From the NCBI RefSeq assembly GCF_005145045.1, contig NZ_CP039692.1:434001-498000 (forward strand): DNA of 64,000 bases. The letters run 5' to 3'. The position numbers and the translations under genes are program-made. The DNA comes from Agrobacterium larrymoorei. Lineage in GTDB: Bacteria > Pseudomonadota > Alphaproteobacteria > Rhizobiales > Rhizobiaceae. The notes beneath the pieces were generated by a model. The model made no database searches, was not told the origin of the DNA, and worked only from the letters and a program-made list of their open reading frames with translations. Positions 45,562 to 54,865 of the stretch are shown here, one piece after another (position 1 is the stretch's first letter; each line of letters starts with the position of its first letter).

Positions 45562-47157
45562 TCAGGCCTCTTTTGCCAGCCAGGTGTGCGCCAGATTGCC
45601 GCTCAGACCTTCCGCGCCCACGGCATAATCCTTGACCTTGATATTGCCGACGACCGGCTGAATGGGTGAGACGAGATTGATGACGGGCAGGTCCTTGGCG
45701 ATGATGACCTGGAACTCCTTGAAGAGCTTGGCGCGCTTCTCAATATCCGGTTCCACCGCCGCCGCTTCCAGCAAGCGGTCAACTTCAGGGTTCTCGTAGT
45801 GGCTGGCATTGGAGAAAGGCAGGCCGATCTTGAAGTTCTTGCTCCAGTACACCCGCTGCACACCGGCCGTCGGATCGAACGTATTGGAGAGCGATTCCAC
45901 CGACAGGTCCCATGCGCGGTCGGTATAGACGACTTTCACATAGGTCCCAAAATCGAACTTCTGAATATCCGGCTCGATACCGATCTTGATCAAAGCCTGC
46001 GCGATAAAATCGGAATAGGTCTGCGGATTGAACGGGTTGGTCGTCACCCTCAGCTTGAAGCGTTTGCCATCACCCTTGCGAGGGAAGCCTGCCTCATCCA
46101 GCAGCTTTTCCGAAAGCGAGGTGTCGAACTTGGCAAAGCCGATATCCGGATTGTGAAATTTCGGCAGGCCGGGACTAATGGGCGTGGGAGACGGAACGGC
46201 ATAACCGTAAAGCACGATATCGATAAGAGAGGGAACGTTGATGGCGTGGGCAATGGCCTGCCTCACCTTCAGGTTCTTGAGATATTCGTTTTCGAGATTG
46301 ATTACGAGCTGGTTTTGCTGGCCTGCATAGGCATAAATCTGGTCATCTACCTTCAGCGAGGGCACGGCTTTCAAGCGTTCCAGATCAGACAGTGCTACCG
46401 GATTATGGCCGATATCGCCCTCCCCGGTTTCAAGCGCTGCCGCCCGCGCGCCCGCATCGTTGATCAGCCGAATGATGACCCGGTCGAGATGCGGGCGCGG
46501 CTGGTCCCAGTAATCGGCGTTCTTTTCCAAGAGAATGTGACTGCCCGGCGTCCACTCTTTCAGAACGAACGGTCCGCTGCCGATGATCTGGTCCGTTTTG
46601 GGATTTTCGGTCGGCTTGAACGTCTCGAAAATATGCTTCGGCACGATAGGCGATTCCGACGCCGCAAGCGCCGTAATCAGCCCCGGCGAGGGCTTGGCAA
46701 GCTTGAGTTTCGCAACGAGCGGATCGGATGTATCGACACTCTCGACCTGCGAGAATGTAGCGCGACCGCGCGGATGGGCTTCCTTCAGGCGCAGAACAGA
46801 GAAGGCCACATCTTCCGAGGTGACGGGTTTGCCATCGTGAAATTTCGCGTTCGGCTGTAGGTGGAACACATATTCGAGCCCATCGGCAGAAACCGACCAC
46901 TCCTTCGCCAGACTTGGCTTGGGAGTAAGATCATAATCATAGGTCAGAAGACCGTCATAAATCTTGGAACCGATGAATTGGGGGCCACCGGCACTGGTGT
47001 TGATGGCGACGAGTTGGGTCGGTTCCGGGAAATAGACGATCTTCAGCGTGCCACCGGACACAGGCTCTTCCGCTGCCGCGAAGGAGCCTCCGGGAAGAGC
47101 GACAAATGCCCCTGCTGCAAGCGCGATTTTGTGAAACTGGCGTCTGGAAAAATTCAT
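45562..47157 (-). CDS. Peptide/organosulfur ABC transporter binding protein (DppA-like) 2
   Basis: A 531-residue family 5 binding protein. Tat signal SRRQFHKIALAAGAFVALPG, then the landmarks KIYDGLLTYDYDLTPKPSLA, FHLQPNAKFHDGKPVTSEDV, IGSGPFVLKEW and NADYWDQ. It has no permease of its own and lies directly upstream of an LLM monooxygenase, so import and oxidation of one substrate are probably linked. It resembles the protein at 55264-56868 (both have a VSGGTL start and the SGSIG/TGQAIG region) more than the one at 47824. Confidence 0.9.
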   Translation of the reverse strand: MNFSRRQFHKIALAAGAFVALPGGSFAAAEEPVSGGTLKIVYFPEPTQLVAINTSAGGPQFIGSKIYDGLLTYDYDLTPKPSLAKEWSVSADGLEYVFHLQPNAKFHDGKPVTSEDVAFSVLRLKEAHPRGRATFSQVESVDTSDPLVAKLKLAKPSPGLITALAASESPIVPKHIFETFKPTENPKTDQIIGSGPFVLKEWTPGSHILLEKNADYWDQPRPHLDRVIIRLINDAGARAAALETGEGDIGHNPVALSDLERLKAVPSLKVDDQIYAYAGQQNQLVINLENEYLKNLKVRQAIAHAINVPSLIDIVLYGYAVPSPTPISPGLPKFHNPDIGFAKFDTSLSEKLLDEAGFPRKGDGKRFKLRVTTNPFNPQTYSDFIAQALIKIGIEPDIQKFDFGTYVKVVYTDRAWDLSVESLSNTFDPTAGVQRVYWSKNFKIGLPFSNASHYENPEVDRLLEAAAVEPDIEKRAKLFKEFQVIIAKDLPVINLVSPIQPVVGNIKVKDYAVGAEGLSGNLAHTWLAKEA

Positions 47158-47190
47158 CTCTGTCTCCGGCGTAAAGCGAATGGACCGATA

Positions 47191-47535
47191 TCAATGAAGC
47201 TGCGGAAAACCGTGGCGTTCGGCCAGCAGTGAAAGAATGCGTTTCGTGTCCTGAATGAAGCGCTTGTCGCTATGAACCGTCGCATCTTCGGGCGCATCGC
47301 CTGCAAAGATCAGCAGCGGCAGCGATTGGTTATGCTCTCCAACCTGCGCGATCACCGCCTCCCGCGGGCGAGTAAAGCCGACGCGGTGAATGTCGAGGCG
47401 TTCAGCCAGATCAGGAAAAGCTGCAAGCAGACCCTCTATCTGATTGCAGTGCGGGCAAACGAACGTCACCCCCGGATGTTTCGGGTCTTCAAAACCGGGA
47501 GCGATCAGAAAAAGTGTGTCCTTGGCCATTGGCAT
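47191..47535 (-). CDS. DUF3088-family small protein
   Basis: A 114-residue cytoplasmic protein. FLIAPGFEDPKHPGVTFVC with the following PHCNQIEGLLAAFPDLAERL matches the DUF3088 pattern (family members begin DTLFLLKPGFxDP and have a CxxC/CxHC element and FPxL). The CPHC pair suggests a thioredoxin-like redox or metal function, in keeping with its sulfur neighbours. It starts a unit with the binding protein 33 bases downstream. A second ATG two codons in is equally possible as the start. Confidence 0.7.
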   Translation of the reverse strand: MPMAKDTLFLIAPGFEDPKHPGVTFVCPHCNQIEGLLAAFPDLAERLDIHRVGFTRPREAVIAQVGEHNQSLPLLIFAGDAPEDATVHSDKRFIQDTKRILSLLAERHGFPQLH

Positions 47536-47772
47536 CCATCTATTGACTGTTGGTGTAAGCCGACACTGACGCTGGATGAATGATGGGTCCAGAAACGTAT
47601 TTTTGCTGATCCTCGAAGAATAAATTTGCCGAAAAAAAGCAATGAAATAGCGTTCTTTGGAAGATTACGCTCCGGGCATTTCCTTTTTCCGGAAGGGGCA
47701 AAAGGACAATGGCATTCGCTGATTACGCGTCCACGCAAACGTTCGAAAAATGGACAGACTGGAGCGACGCGC

Positions 47773-47801
47773 AATAAAAAACCCGACGCATGCGCCGGGT
47801 C
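47773..47801 (-). terminator. Rho-independent terminator downstream of DppA-like gene 3
   Basis: On the minus strand, ACCCG-GC-GCATGC-GT-CGGGT is followed directly by TTTTTTATT. It lies 23 bases after the stop at 47824 and separates the desulfinase/amidohydrolase operon from the DUF3088 unit. It is the clearest intrinsic terminator in the window. Confidence 0.8.
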
Positions 47802-47823
47802 CAGAGGGCAGAAGAGACATGCG

Positions 47824-49419
47824 TCAGCTTTGCGGTTGCTTCCATGCGGTGGCGAGATCGCTATAGGCGACATCGATGGTCGTCACGAGAGACTGCAGAT
47901 TGGCGTTTCTTAGAATGACAGTCGGCAGCGCAACGATTGAGAAATTCGGCAACTCATCGCCGGTGATCTTTTGAATTTCCTTGAACTGCGCCGCACGCTT
48001 TGTCTCATCACTCTCTATGGCAGCGGCGCGGAAAAGGTCATCCACCTTCGGATTGTTGTAATGCGCCGCGTTGACATAGGGTGCCGGGTTCTTGATGCCA
48101 TCCGACCAGTAAAGCCGCTGCACACCCGCAGTCGGGTCGAACAGACGGCTGATACCGTTTACGGTCAGATCGAAGCCGCGTTCGGTGTAGACACGCTTGA
48201 TGAAGGTGGCGAGATCACCGTCGAGCGTTTCAACCTTTACCCCCAGCTTGCCAAATGACGAGCGCAGATATTCAGAGGTTTTGCGAAAAACGTCCGACGG
48301 CAGAAAGGCGAGCCGCAGCGAAAAACGCGTCCCATCCGCCGCTTTCGGATAGCCAGCCTCGTCGAGTAACGCGTTGGCCTTGGCAAGATCGAAAGGATAC
48401 TTGAACGGCGTTTCGTCATTATAGTCGGTAAAGACCGACGGAATGTTCGACCCGGCGGGCTTTGCCGTACCATAAAAAATGGCGTCGTTGATAAAGTCTC
48501 GGTCGATGGCGTGGGCCAGTGCGTGACGAACCTCTTTCTTGGCGAGTATGGGGTTTTCAAGATTGAACTCGAAGACGGCTGCGTTGTTCAGATAGGCATC
48601 CGTATAGACATCGACAGCCAGTTTCGGATCTTGCCGCAGGCGTTCCAGATCGCCGTAGGATACGTCGGTCGCGTAGTCTGCCTCACCCGTTTCCACTGCG
48701 ATTGTCGCTGACCCAGCATCAGCAACAAAACGTGCGATGAAGCCATCGAGATGCGGCAAACCAGCCTGCCAGTAATTCGGGTTCCGCTTCAGCTTCACAT
48801 AGCTGCCACGCTTCCACTCTTCGAAGATGAAAGGGCCGGTACCGATAGGCGCGTTGCCGTTCTGGCTTTCGCTGTAATTCTCCGACGGATACGCATGCGC
48901 TGGCAGGATCGGCGTTTCCCCGCCGACGAGCGCCCGCAGCAAATAAGGTGCCGGTTTGGATAGAACCACAATGGCGGTCAACGGATCGGGTGTTTCGATA
49001 TCGGCAATGCTGGCAAATGTGATGCGCCCACGCGGTCCCACCTTCTTGAAGGCCAGCAGAGAGAATTTAACATCCGCCGAGGTCAGGTTTTTGCCATCGT
49101 GCCATTTTACACCTTGGCGTAGCCTGAAGGTGTAGCGCAGACCATCGCTGGACACATCCCAGCTTTCAGCCAGAACGGGATGCGGCTTGAACTCGCTGTC
49201 GAACCGCACCAGTCCTTCGAGAATTTTCGTTGAAATTGCGCGCGTGCGCGTATTGCTGTCCGACAGCGGTACAAGCGTCGTAGGCTCGCCCAACCCTGCA
49301 AACGTAACGATGCCGCCCTTGCTCGGTGTCTGTGTTTCGGCAAAGGACAGCGATGGCAGAAGTACTGCACCGCCGAACGCCGCACCCAAAAGTAATGTCT
49401 TACGCCTCGTCAGATCCAT
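47824..49419 (-). CDS. Peptide/organosulfur ABC transporter binding protein (DppA-like) 3
   Basis: A 531-residue family 5 binding protein with Tat signal TRRKTLLLGAAFGGAVLLPS. Landmarks: KILEGLVRFDSEFKPHPVLA, FRLRQGVKWHDGKNLTSADV, IGTGPFIFEEW and NPNYWQAG. It is the most divergent of the four paralogues in its middle region. It is the last gene of the operon that begins with the DszB-like gene; the M20 amidohydrolase ends 42 bases upstream. A strong terminator follows. Confidence 0.9.
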   Translation of the reverse strand: MDLTRRKTLLLGAAFGGAVLLPSLSFAETQTPSKGGIVTFAGLGEPTTLVPLSDSNTRTRAISTKILEGLVRFDSEFKPHPVLAESWDVSSDGLRYTFRLRQGVKWHDGKNLTSADVKFSLLAFKKVGPRGRITFASIADIETPDPLTAIVVLSKPAPYLLRALVGGETPILPAHAYPSENYSESQNGNAPIGTGPFIFEEWKRGSYVKLKRNPNYWQAGLPHLDGFIARFVADAGSATIAVETGEADYATDVSYGDLERLRQDPKLAVDVYTDAYLNNAAVFEFNLENPILAKKEVRHALAHAIDRDFINDAIFYGTAKPAGSNIPSVFTDYNDETPFKYPFDLAKANALLDEAGYPKAADGTRFSLRLAFLPSDVFRKTSEYLRSSFGKLGVKVETLDGDLATFIKRVYTERGFDLTVNGISRLFDPTAGVQRLYWSDGIKNPAPYVNAAHYNNPKVDDLFRAAAIESDETKRAAQFKEIQKITGDELPNFSIVALPTVILRNANLQSLVTTIDVAYSDLATAWKQPQS

Positions 49420-49461
49420 GATTGTTTCCTCGTCGTTTTGGTTACGAAATGGAGGGCTGCA

Positions 49462-50661
49462 TCAGACCGGTTTGAGACGGCTTTCCACCAGACGCGCAAA
49501 CAGTGTTGCGCCGACCGGAAGGATCGCATCATCAACGATGAAGCCGGGATTGTGGGCTGGTACGGTGCCCGAATGGCCGAGTGTGAAAAACGCACCGGGC
49601 GCATGTTTCAAAAGATCGGCAAAGTCTTCGCTGCCCATGAAGCGGCTGGGCTCCGTAGATACGCGAGCCTCACCCAAGACCTGACGTGCCACATCGGCAA
49701 CGATTTCTACCGAAGCGTCGTCATTGGTTAGAACCGAGAAGATGTCGCGAATATCGACCTCTGCCGAAAGGCCGTGAGCCTGAGCTATATGGTCCGAGAT
49801 CGTTTGGATGCGCGAGCGGATGATTTCGCGTACCGTATCTGAGAAGGCACGCACCGTTCCGGCAATCGACGCTGTCTCTGGAATGACATTGTAGGCCGAA
49901 CCGGCCTCGATGCGCGTGATCGACAAGACCGCCGGTTCGGTGGGCGAGACATTGCGGCTGACAATCGTCTGCAAGGCGGTGATGAGTTCACCGATTGCTG
50001 GCACGGGATCGTTCGCTACATTCGGATGGGCCGCATGCGCGCCCTTGCCCTTCAGCCTGATATCGAAAAAATCGGCCCCCGCCAGGATGGTTCCCGGTGA
50101 TACTTTGAGGTGATTGGGCGCGGCATGTGACGAATTGTGCAGCCCGTACAACTCATCGACCGGGAAATCCTTGAACAGCCCGTCGGCGATCATCGCGCGT
50201 GCACCGCCAAGCCCCTCTTCGGCGGGCTGGAAGATGAAGACCACCGAACCTGCAAAGTCACGGGTCTCCGCGAGATAGCGGGCCGCTCCCAGCAGTATCG
50301 TGGTGTGAACGTCATGCCCACATCCATGGAATTTACCGGGATAGATGGAAGCGTAAGGCAAGCCGGTTTCTTCCGGCATCGGCAGAGCGTCCATATCGGC
50401 GCGCAGACCGATGACGCGGTTACCCGCATGTTTGCCGCGAAGCACACCGACGAGGCCAGTCTTGCCATAACCGCGATGAACCTTGATACCCCAAGAGGCC
50501 AGCTTTTCCGCGACGATGCCGGAGGTTCGGACTTCTTCGAAACCAATTTCCGGGTGGCGGTGCAGATCGTGCCTGATATCAACCAGTTCCGGAACATAGG
50601 TCGCAATCAGGTCGATAATCTCAGGTGCTGGCGCTTTGACGGGATCTACGGCAATATTCAC
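49462..50661 (-). CDS. M20-family amidohydrolase (hippurate hydrolase-like)
   Basis: A 399-residue metal-dependent amidohydrolase of the IAA-amino acid hydrolase/HipO group. CGHDVHTTILLGAA holds metal ligands, EEGLGGARAMIADG the catalytic and ligand Glu pair, LHNSSHAAP a His, and GSEDFADLL a C-terminal ligand. No signal peptide. Such enzymes cleave N-acyl amino acids. In Bacillus subtilis, S-alkylcysteine salvage operons pair an LLM monooxygenase with an M20 deacylase, and this operon has the same pairing. The exact amide substrate is unknown. Confidence 0.88.
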   Translation of the reverse strand: MNIAVDPVKAPAPEIIDLIATYVPELVDIRHDLHRHPEIGFEEVRTSGIVAEKLASWGIKVHRGYGKTGLVGVLRGKHAGNRVIGLRADMDALPMPEETGLPYASIYPGKFHGCGHDVHTTILLGAARYLAETRDFAGSVVFIFQPAEEGLGGARAMIADGLFKDFPVDELYGLHNSSHAAPNHLKVSPGTILAGADFFDIRLKGKGAHAAHPNVANDPVPAIGELITALQTIVSRNVSPTEPAVLSITRIEAGSAYNVIPETASIAGTVRAFSDTVREIIRSRIQTISDHIAQAHGLSAEVDIRDIFSVLTNDDASVEIVADVARQVLGEARVSTEPSRFMGSEDFADLLKHAPGAFFTLGHSGTVPAHNPGFIVDDAILPVGATLFARLVESRLKPV

Positions 50662-50741
50662 GGGTGGTCCTCACTGCGATTGGGAAGAAATTGCATCGCC
50701 AAAGTTCATGATGATGCAGGATCAGGGAGATCGAAGAAGCA

Positions 50742-51914
50742 TCAGAGCCTCAGCCCTGCCTCCTTCATGAGCGGCAGGACACGGTCACCGAAATATTCCA
50801 AATCTTCTCGGAAATCGTAGAAATTAAGCTGCACACCATCGATGCCGACATCCTTCAGCGCGACGAGCTGCTCGACCACCTGTTCCGGCGAACCGATGAT
50901 CTCGATGTTGCCGCCGAGATTGCGCCCCTGCTTGTGACGAGGGTCGCCGCGTCCGCGCCAGGCATGGGCATCGCTTTCATAATTGTTGGCGGCGAATGCA
51001 CGCGCACCGCCCGGCTGCGGCTTGCCAGCCTCGATGGCGTCGGCATAGGCAGTGGCCTCGGCTTCCGTATCGCGGCTGACGATGATCGGATTGATGATCG
51101 TCTTCACCTGCCGGCCATAGGACTTTGCCCGGTTCTTGATGGTCGCTATGTGGTCGGGAAGCGTCTCCAGGGCGCTGTCGATATGCGCACCGCCGGGCGA
51201 TGTGACGAACACCAGATCAGAATGGCGCGCCGCAAAATCGATGCCTGCCGGAGACCCGGTGGCCGTGACGAGGTTCGGTCGGCCGAAGACAGGCTTCGGT
51301 GTGATCCACCCGTTGCTGATGGCCCATGGATTGAGTTTTCCCTCATGAGAGAAATTCTCGGTTTCTCCCCAAAGCCGATGCAACACGTCGAAAAGCTCGC
51401 TTGCCATGTCATAGCGCTTGTCGTGTTCGATGCGCTGCCAGCCGAACATTTCATGCTCGATGGCGCGATGACCGGTGACGATGTTGATGCCCCATCGCCC
51501 CTTGGCGATGTGATCGAGCGTTGCGCCGTATTTGGCCAGATGCAGCGGATGGAGCGGACCATAGAGAACATGGATGGTCGAAATCAGCAAAATGCTTTTC
51601 GTCACCGCTGCCATCGCACCCAGGGCAACAAAGCTGTCGAGTGAGGAATCCCCGTCATAACCACCCTTCGGCAGCCATTGGGTACGGCTGAAAGCCAGCT
51701 CGAACCCCAATTCCTCCGCTCGCTTCACCAGTTCGACATTATAGTCAAAGGTCCAGCTGTTGCTGGTCGGCAGGCTTGAGAAATTGATGTCCTGAAGATT
51801 GAGAAACAATCCCAGCATCAAAGGCTGTCGTGCAGCACGGCTGAGTGGACTGTCCGTAAAGTCCAACGGCCCTTTAAGCTCCAGGTCTCCGGTGATCGGC
51901 GCAGTCAGTGCCAT
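50742..51914 (-). CDS. LLM flavin monooxygenase, SfnG/SsuD/RutA-like
   Basis: A 390-residue luciferase-like monooxygenase. It begins with a polar 30-residue extension, then LMLGLFLNLQDINFSS; FAFSR-like ELAFSRTQWLP; TIHVLYGPLHPLHLAKYGAT; GRWGINIVTGHRAIEHEMFG; and ISNGWITPKPVF. This pattern fits the group of dimethylsulfone (SfnG) and alkanesulfonate monooxygenases more than the NtaA/DszA group. Its start overlaps the NmrA-like gene by ten bases. It probably oxidises a small sulfone or sulfonate, upstream or downstream of the DszB-like step (inference). Confidence 0.78.
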   Translation of the reverse strand: MALTAPITGDLELKGPLDFTDSPLSRAARQPLMLGLFLNLQDINFSSLPTSNSWTFDYNVELVKRAEELGFELAFSRTQWLPKGGYDGDSSLDSFVALGAMAAVTKSILLISTIHVLYGPLHPLHLAKYGATLDHIAKGRWGINIVTGHRAIEHEMFGWQRIEHDKRYDMASELFDVLHRLWGETENFSHEGKLNPWAISNGWITPKPVFGRPNLVTATGSPAGIDFAARHSDLVFVTSPGGAHIDSALETLPDHIATIKNRAKSYGRQVKTIINPIIVSRDTEAEATAYADAIEAGKPQPGGARAFAANNYESDAHAWRGRGDPRHKQGRNLGGNIEIIGSPEQVVEQLVALKDVGIDGVQLNFYDFREDLEYFGDRVLPLMKEAGLRL

Positions 51915-52801
51915 GTCTGTTCTCCCTTGGAACTGTGTGTTTGGGTTTGGATGGAACCCAGATGGCTGCGCAAAAAATCCTCCACGGTGCGTGGCGGCTT
52001 TCCGGTGATGCGCGATACCGACTGCGTTACCGGTGCAGCCAGCCCGGCACCGATCAATTCGATGAACTCGCCGATTGCACGTTGTTCGAATGCATCGAGA
52101 TGTGGTGGCAAAGCAGCGGATGAAGCATCTGATATGCCAATCGGTCGCTGGAATATTCGGGCTGCGATACGTGCCACCTCAAGTGAAGTCAGTGCTTCAC
52201 CACCCGTGAGAACCAATGGGACGGACGAGATCAAGTCATCGAGCAACGCCTGAATTGCGACATCGGCGATATCCTGCGCATCAATGTAGGATACGGCAGC
52301 GTTCCCGTACCTGCTTGGCAAATCCTCGCCTTTACTGGCAGCCGCGATGACAGGAGCAAGAGACACCTGCATCCAGGCATTAGGTCGCAGGATGGCATGC
52401 GCAATACCGCTGGCGGCAAGATGGGCCTCTACCGCCGCATGGGCCCCACCGGCTATTGAGCGGTCGGTATTTTGCAGGGTCCAGTCAGAGCCGGATATCT
52501 TGACGATGCGAGTGACGCCTGCGGCTTTCGCGGCATCAATGGCGGCGATTTGATGTGCAGCCAGCGTCTCGCTGATCGGCGAAAGCAGGAAAAGTTTCTG
52601 AGCGTTTCGAGCTGCTTCTTTTACAGTGGCAGGGTCAGCAAAATCTCCCCGTGCGACCTCGACCCTGTCTCCCCAAAGATCAGTCGCCTCTTGCGGGCGC
52701 CGGGTCAGCACCCGTACCGTTTTACCCGCATCAATAAGCCTTGGCACGACAAGCTTTCCCAGCTTGCCCGTCGCGCCCGTTACCAAAACGTCAACCGCCA
52801 T
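51905..52801 (-). CDS. NmrA/atypical SDR-family NAD(P)-binding protein
   Basis: A 298-residue Rossmann protein: VLVTGATGKLGKLVVPRL dinucleotide motif at the N-terminus, VRVLTRRP, a KISGSDW-type strand and ILRPNAWMQ. This is the NmrA-like/atypical SDR (a5) family, whose members are quinone or flavin-linked reductases or redox sensors. GAGGG about nine bases before the ATG at 52801 supports this start; another ATG at 52816 overlaps the upstream stop. It lies between the DszB-like and SfnG-like genes with tight coupling, so a role in electron supply to the monooxygenase is possible. Confidence 0.8.
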   Translation of the reverse strand: MAVDVLVTGATGKLGKLVVPRLIDAGKTVRVLTRRPQEATDLWGDRVEVARGDFADPATVKEAARNAQKLFLLSPISETLAAHQIAAIDAAKAAGVTRIVKISGSDWTLQNTDRSIAGGAHAAVEAHLAASGIAHAILRPNAWMQVSLAPVIAAASKGEDLPSRYGNAAVSYIDAQDIADVAIQALLDDLISSVPLVLTGGEALTSLEVARIAARIFQRPIGISDASSAALPPHLDAFEQRAIGEFIELIGAGLAAPVTQSVSRITGKPPRTVEDFLRSHLGSIQTQTHSSKGEQTWH

Positions 52802-52812
52802 TATCACAGCCC

Positions 52813-53868
52813 TCACTTGACGAGCTGACGAGGAGACGCGGCCAGCGGGCGCGGGTCGAGCCAGTCTTGAACATTAAAATCGGCGGGAATGAACTTCCAT
52901 TCGAGAAGAAAGTCCTTGAAGTGGCTGATGGCATCCACTTCGGCAGGATCGAGATCAAGTACAAGTTGGCGATGCACGCCTGGGCCGTTGGCAGCCAGAA
53001 CGGCATCTTCGCTCACCCCGATTTCGCGAGCGATGAAGCGAACCGCATCTTCAGGATTTTCATTTGCCCATTGGGACACCCGCTGAACGACCGACACCAA
53101 TTCGGCAACCAGATCGGGGCGCTCGTCGGCAAAGGTCGCATCGACAGTCAGTGGCCTTGGCGTGCCATTATTAATACGGATTTTCGGGTCTGGATGAAAT
53201 CCAGTGGAGACGACGACCTGCGCGCCGATCAGGTTGGCAACCGTTACGCCTTCAGCACCCTTGACGAAGAAGGCATCGATTTCGCCACGGTGCAGAGCCG
53301 CGATTTCTTCACCGTAAGGAAAACGACGTTTGAGGCCTTGAAGCCTTTGGTCTGTGGGATTGAGCAGAACTGGCTCAGACGCGCCGATATCCACTAGTTC
53401 CACATCGTCCGACGAAAGGCCGGAAATCGTCAGAGCCGACACGATACCTTTCAGCGATGTTGCGCACTGAAAATCGATGATTTCGTTGGGTCGTTTCGGT
53501 AAGCCTATTCGCCGACCCTTCAGATCCGCGCCTCTGGTAACGCTACTTTCCGGCAAGGCGATAACTGCCTGAAACTCATCCGTCCGCGTCAGACCGATGA
53601 GCCGCGTCTGGCGACCTTTCGAGCGCGTCCAGATCGGCGGGATATTCCCACCTTGGCGGAAGGACCAATCCAGCCGATGATCGAAATGGCTTTGGCGAAT
53701 GGCCGGATCGGTCGCATCACGAATGGAAGTAACGCCGATGCCATGAGCCGCAAAGCTGCCTTCGATCCACCCGAGCTGTGCAGCAATCGATAAAGGTGTG
53801 GGAGCCGGGCAGCGGGCATACCACACGGTGTCTGGTTGCGTTACCTTTCGACGAGCTGCGTCTGCCAT
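52813..53868 (-). CDS. DszB-like sulfinate desulfinase (SsuA-fold, cytoplasmic)
   Basis: A 351-residue protein with the periplasmic-binding fold of sulfonate-binding proteins but no signal peptide. It aligns with 2-(2-hydroxyphenyl)benzenesulfinate desulfinase DszB (365 residues): ARCPAPT versus NCPVPN (Cys20 = DszB Cys27), QSHFDH versus TVHFTY (His61 = His60), and FRQGGNIPPIW versus TRFGGEIPPL (Arg71 = Arg70); the His-Arg spacing is 10 in both. LKGRRIGLP and RTRLIG-type strands also match. Thus a C-S bond-cleaving hydrolase releasing sulfite is more likely than a transport protein. AAGGA before the ATG at 53868 supports the start; an ATG three codons earlier is possible. First gene of its operon. 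Confidence 0.75.
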   Translation of the reverse strand: MADAARRKVTQPDTVWYARCPAPTPLSIAAQLGWIEGSFAAHGIGVTSIRDATDPAIRQSHFDHRLDWSFRQGGNIPPIWTRSKGRQTRLIGLTRTDEFQAVIALPESSVTRGADLKGRRIGLPKRPNEIIDFQCATSLKGIVSALTISGLSSDDVELVDIGASEPVLLNPTDQRLQGLKRRFPYGEEIAALHRGEIDAFFVKGAEGVTVANLIGAQVVVSTGFHPDPKIRINNGTPRPLTVDATFADERPDLVAELVSVVQRVSQWANENPEDAVRFIAREIGVSEDAVLAANGPGVHRQLVLDLDPAEVDAISHFKDFLLEWKFIPADFNVQDWLDPRPLAASPRQLVK

Positions 53869-54019
53869 GGCTATCATCCTTAAATACGACCTGTATCAGA
53901 CAGGCTAAAAGGATATAGATATAATCTATAGATATTATATACTATTTATCATGGTATCGGTGAGATCGCTTTTCCAAAAGCGGGTTGCACGGTGCTTGCG
54001 CACACCGTGCAGTCAACCA

Positions 54020-54865
54020 CTACTTGATCGGGAAGCCGAGTGTCCGCAAAGTTTTCGTCAACTCTGCCCTGCCCTTCAGGGCCGCTGCATTCTCGACGCG
54101 CTTTGAAATCGGCGCCGTCCAACCCGCCTGTGGCAGCTTTTGTTTGACCTGAAATGCTTTCAGCACATCGTCATAGGCACCCAGATCCGTCTCGGGCGTT
54201 CCAGCATATGTCTCATGAAACAGGACTGACGATTGTGGCAGACGTGGCTTCACGTCGGTAATGACGTTTGGATCGGGATATCCGACGGTAAGGCCAAAGA
54301 CCGCGATGGTTTCAGGCGGCAATTGCAGTTCACGGGCAACATCGTTTGGCTGGTTGCGCACACCACCCACGTAGCATGAGCCGAGACCGAGGCTGTCGAT
54401 TGCCGCCACGGCATTCTGGGCAGCAAGAGCCGCATCGATGGCACCGATCAAGAAGCTTTCCAGATAATCCAGCCCCTCTCCCTCATTGCCATGTTGCTGG
54501 GCAACGGTTCTGAGGCGCTTCAGATCGATAAGCCAGACAAGGAAAAGCGGTGCAGCCAGAATATGCGCGTTGCCGCCGGTATAGCCAGCAAGCCGTGCTT
54601 TTCGGTCCTTATCCTGTACTGCAACGACGCTCCACGCTTGAAGATTGGATGAGGTCGGCGCGGACTGGGCGGCTGCCACCAGAAGTTCCAGTGTACCCTT
54701 GGGCAATGGTTTCTGCAGATAGGCGCGCGCGGTGCGGTGGTTCAGCAAAGCATCGATGGTGCTGTTCCAGAACGGCAGCGCGAAATCCTGATCCACGCCA
54801 TAGCGCGCGGCAAGGCGCTGATGTGGCACCTCGCCGTCAGTGATGGAGGAAGAATGTATCGTCAT
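54020..54865 (-). CDS. NfsA/Frp-family nitroreductase (NAD(P)H:flavin oxidoreductase)
   Basis: A 281-residue FMN protein. HRTARAYLQKPLPKG with the conserved Arg, AAAQSAPTSSNLQAWS with FMN contacts, and LGLGSCYVGGVRNQPND followed by VFGLTVGYPD identify the NfsA/Frp group. Frp-type members reduce FMN with NADPH. It is the only intact candidate in the window for supplying FMNH2 to the many two-component monooxygenases, though nitro or quinone reduction is the other family activity. It stands alone between divergent operons. Confidence 0.85.
   Translation of the reverse strand: MTIHSSSITDGEVPHQRLAARYGVDQDFALPFWNSTIDALLNHRTARAYLQKPLPKGTLELLVAAAQSAPTSSNLQAWSVVAVQDKDRKARLAGYTGGNAHILAAPLFLVWLIDLKRLRTVAQQHGNEGEGLDYLESFLIGAIDAALAAQNAVAAIDSLGLGSCYVGGVRNQPNDVARELQLPPETIAVFGLTVGYPDPNVITDVKPRLPQSSVLFHETYAGTPETDLGAYDDVLKAFQVKQKLPQAGWTAPISKRVENAAALKGRAELTKTLRTLGFPIK

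Noticed and set aside
45799..46860. A 353-codon open frame on the plus strand
   Set aside because: It is fully antisense to the well-supported DppA-like gene 2; the translation has no family resemblance.
52813..53868. Annotation as a sulfonate ABC transporter binding protein (SsuA)
   Set aside because: There is no signal peptide and no transporter gene nearby, and the DszB catalytic Cys, His and Arg are conserved; the fold similarity to SsuA is expected for DszB.
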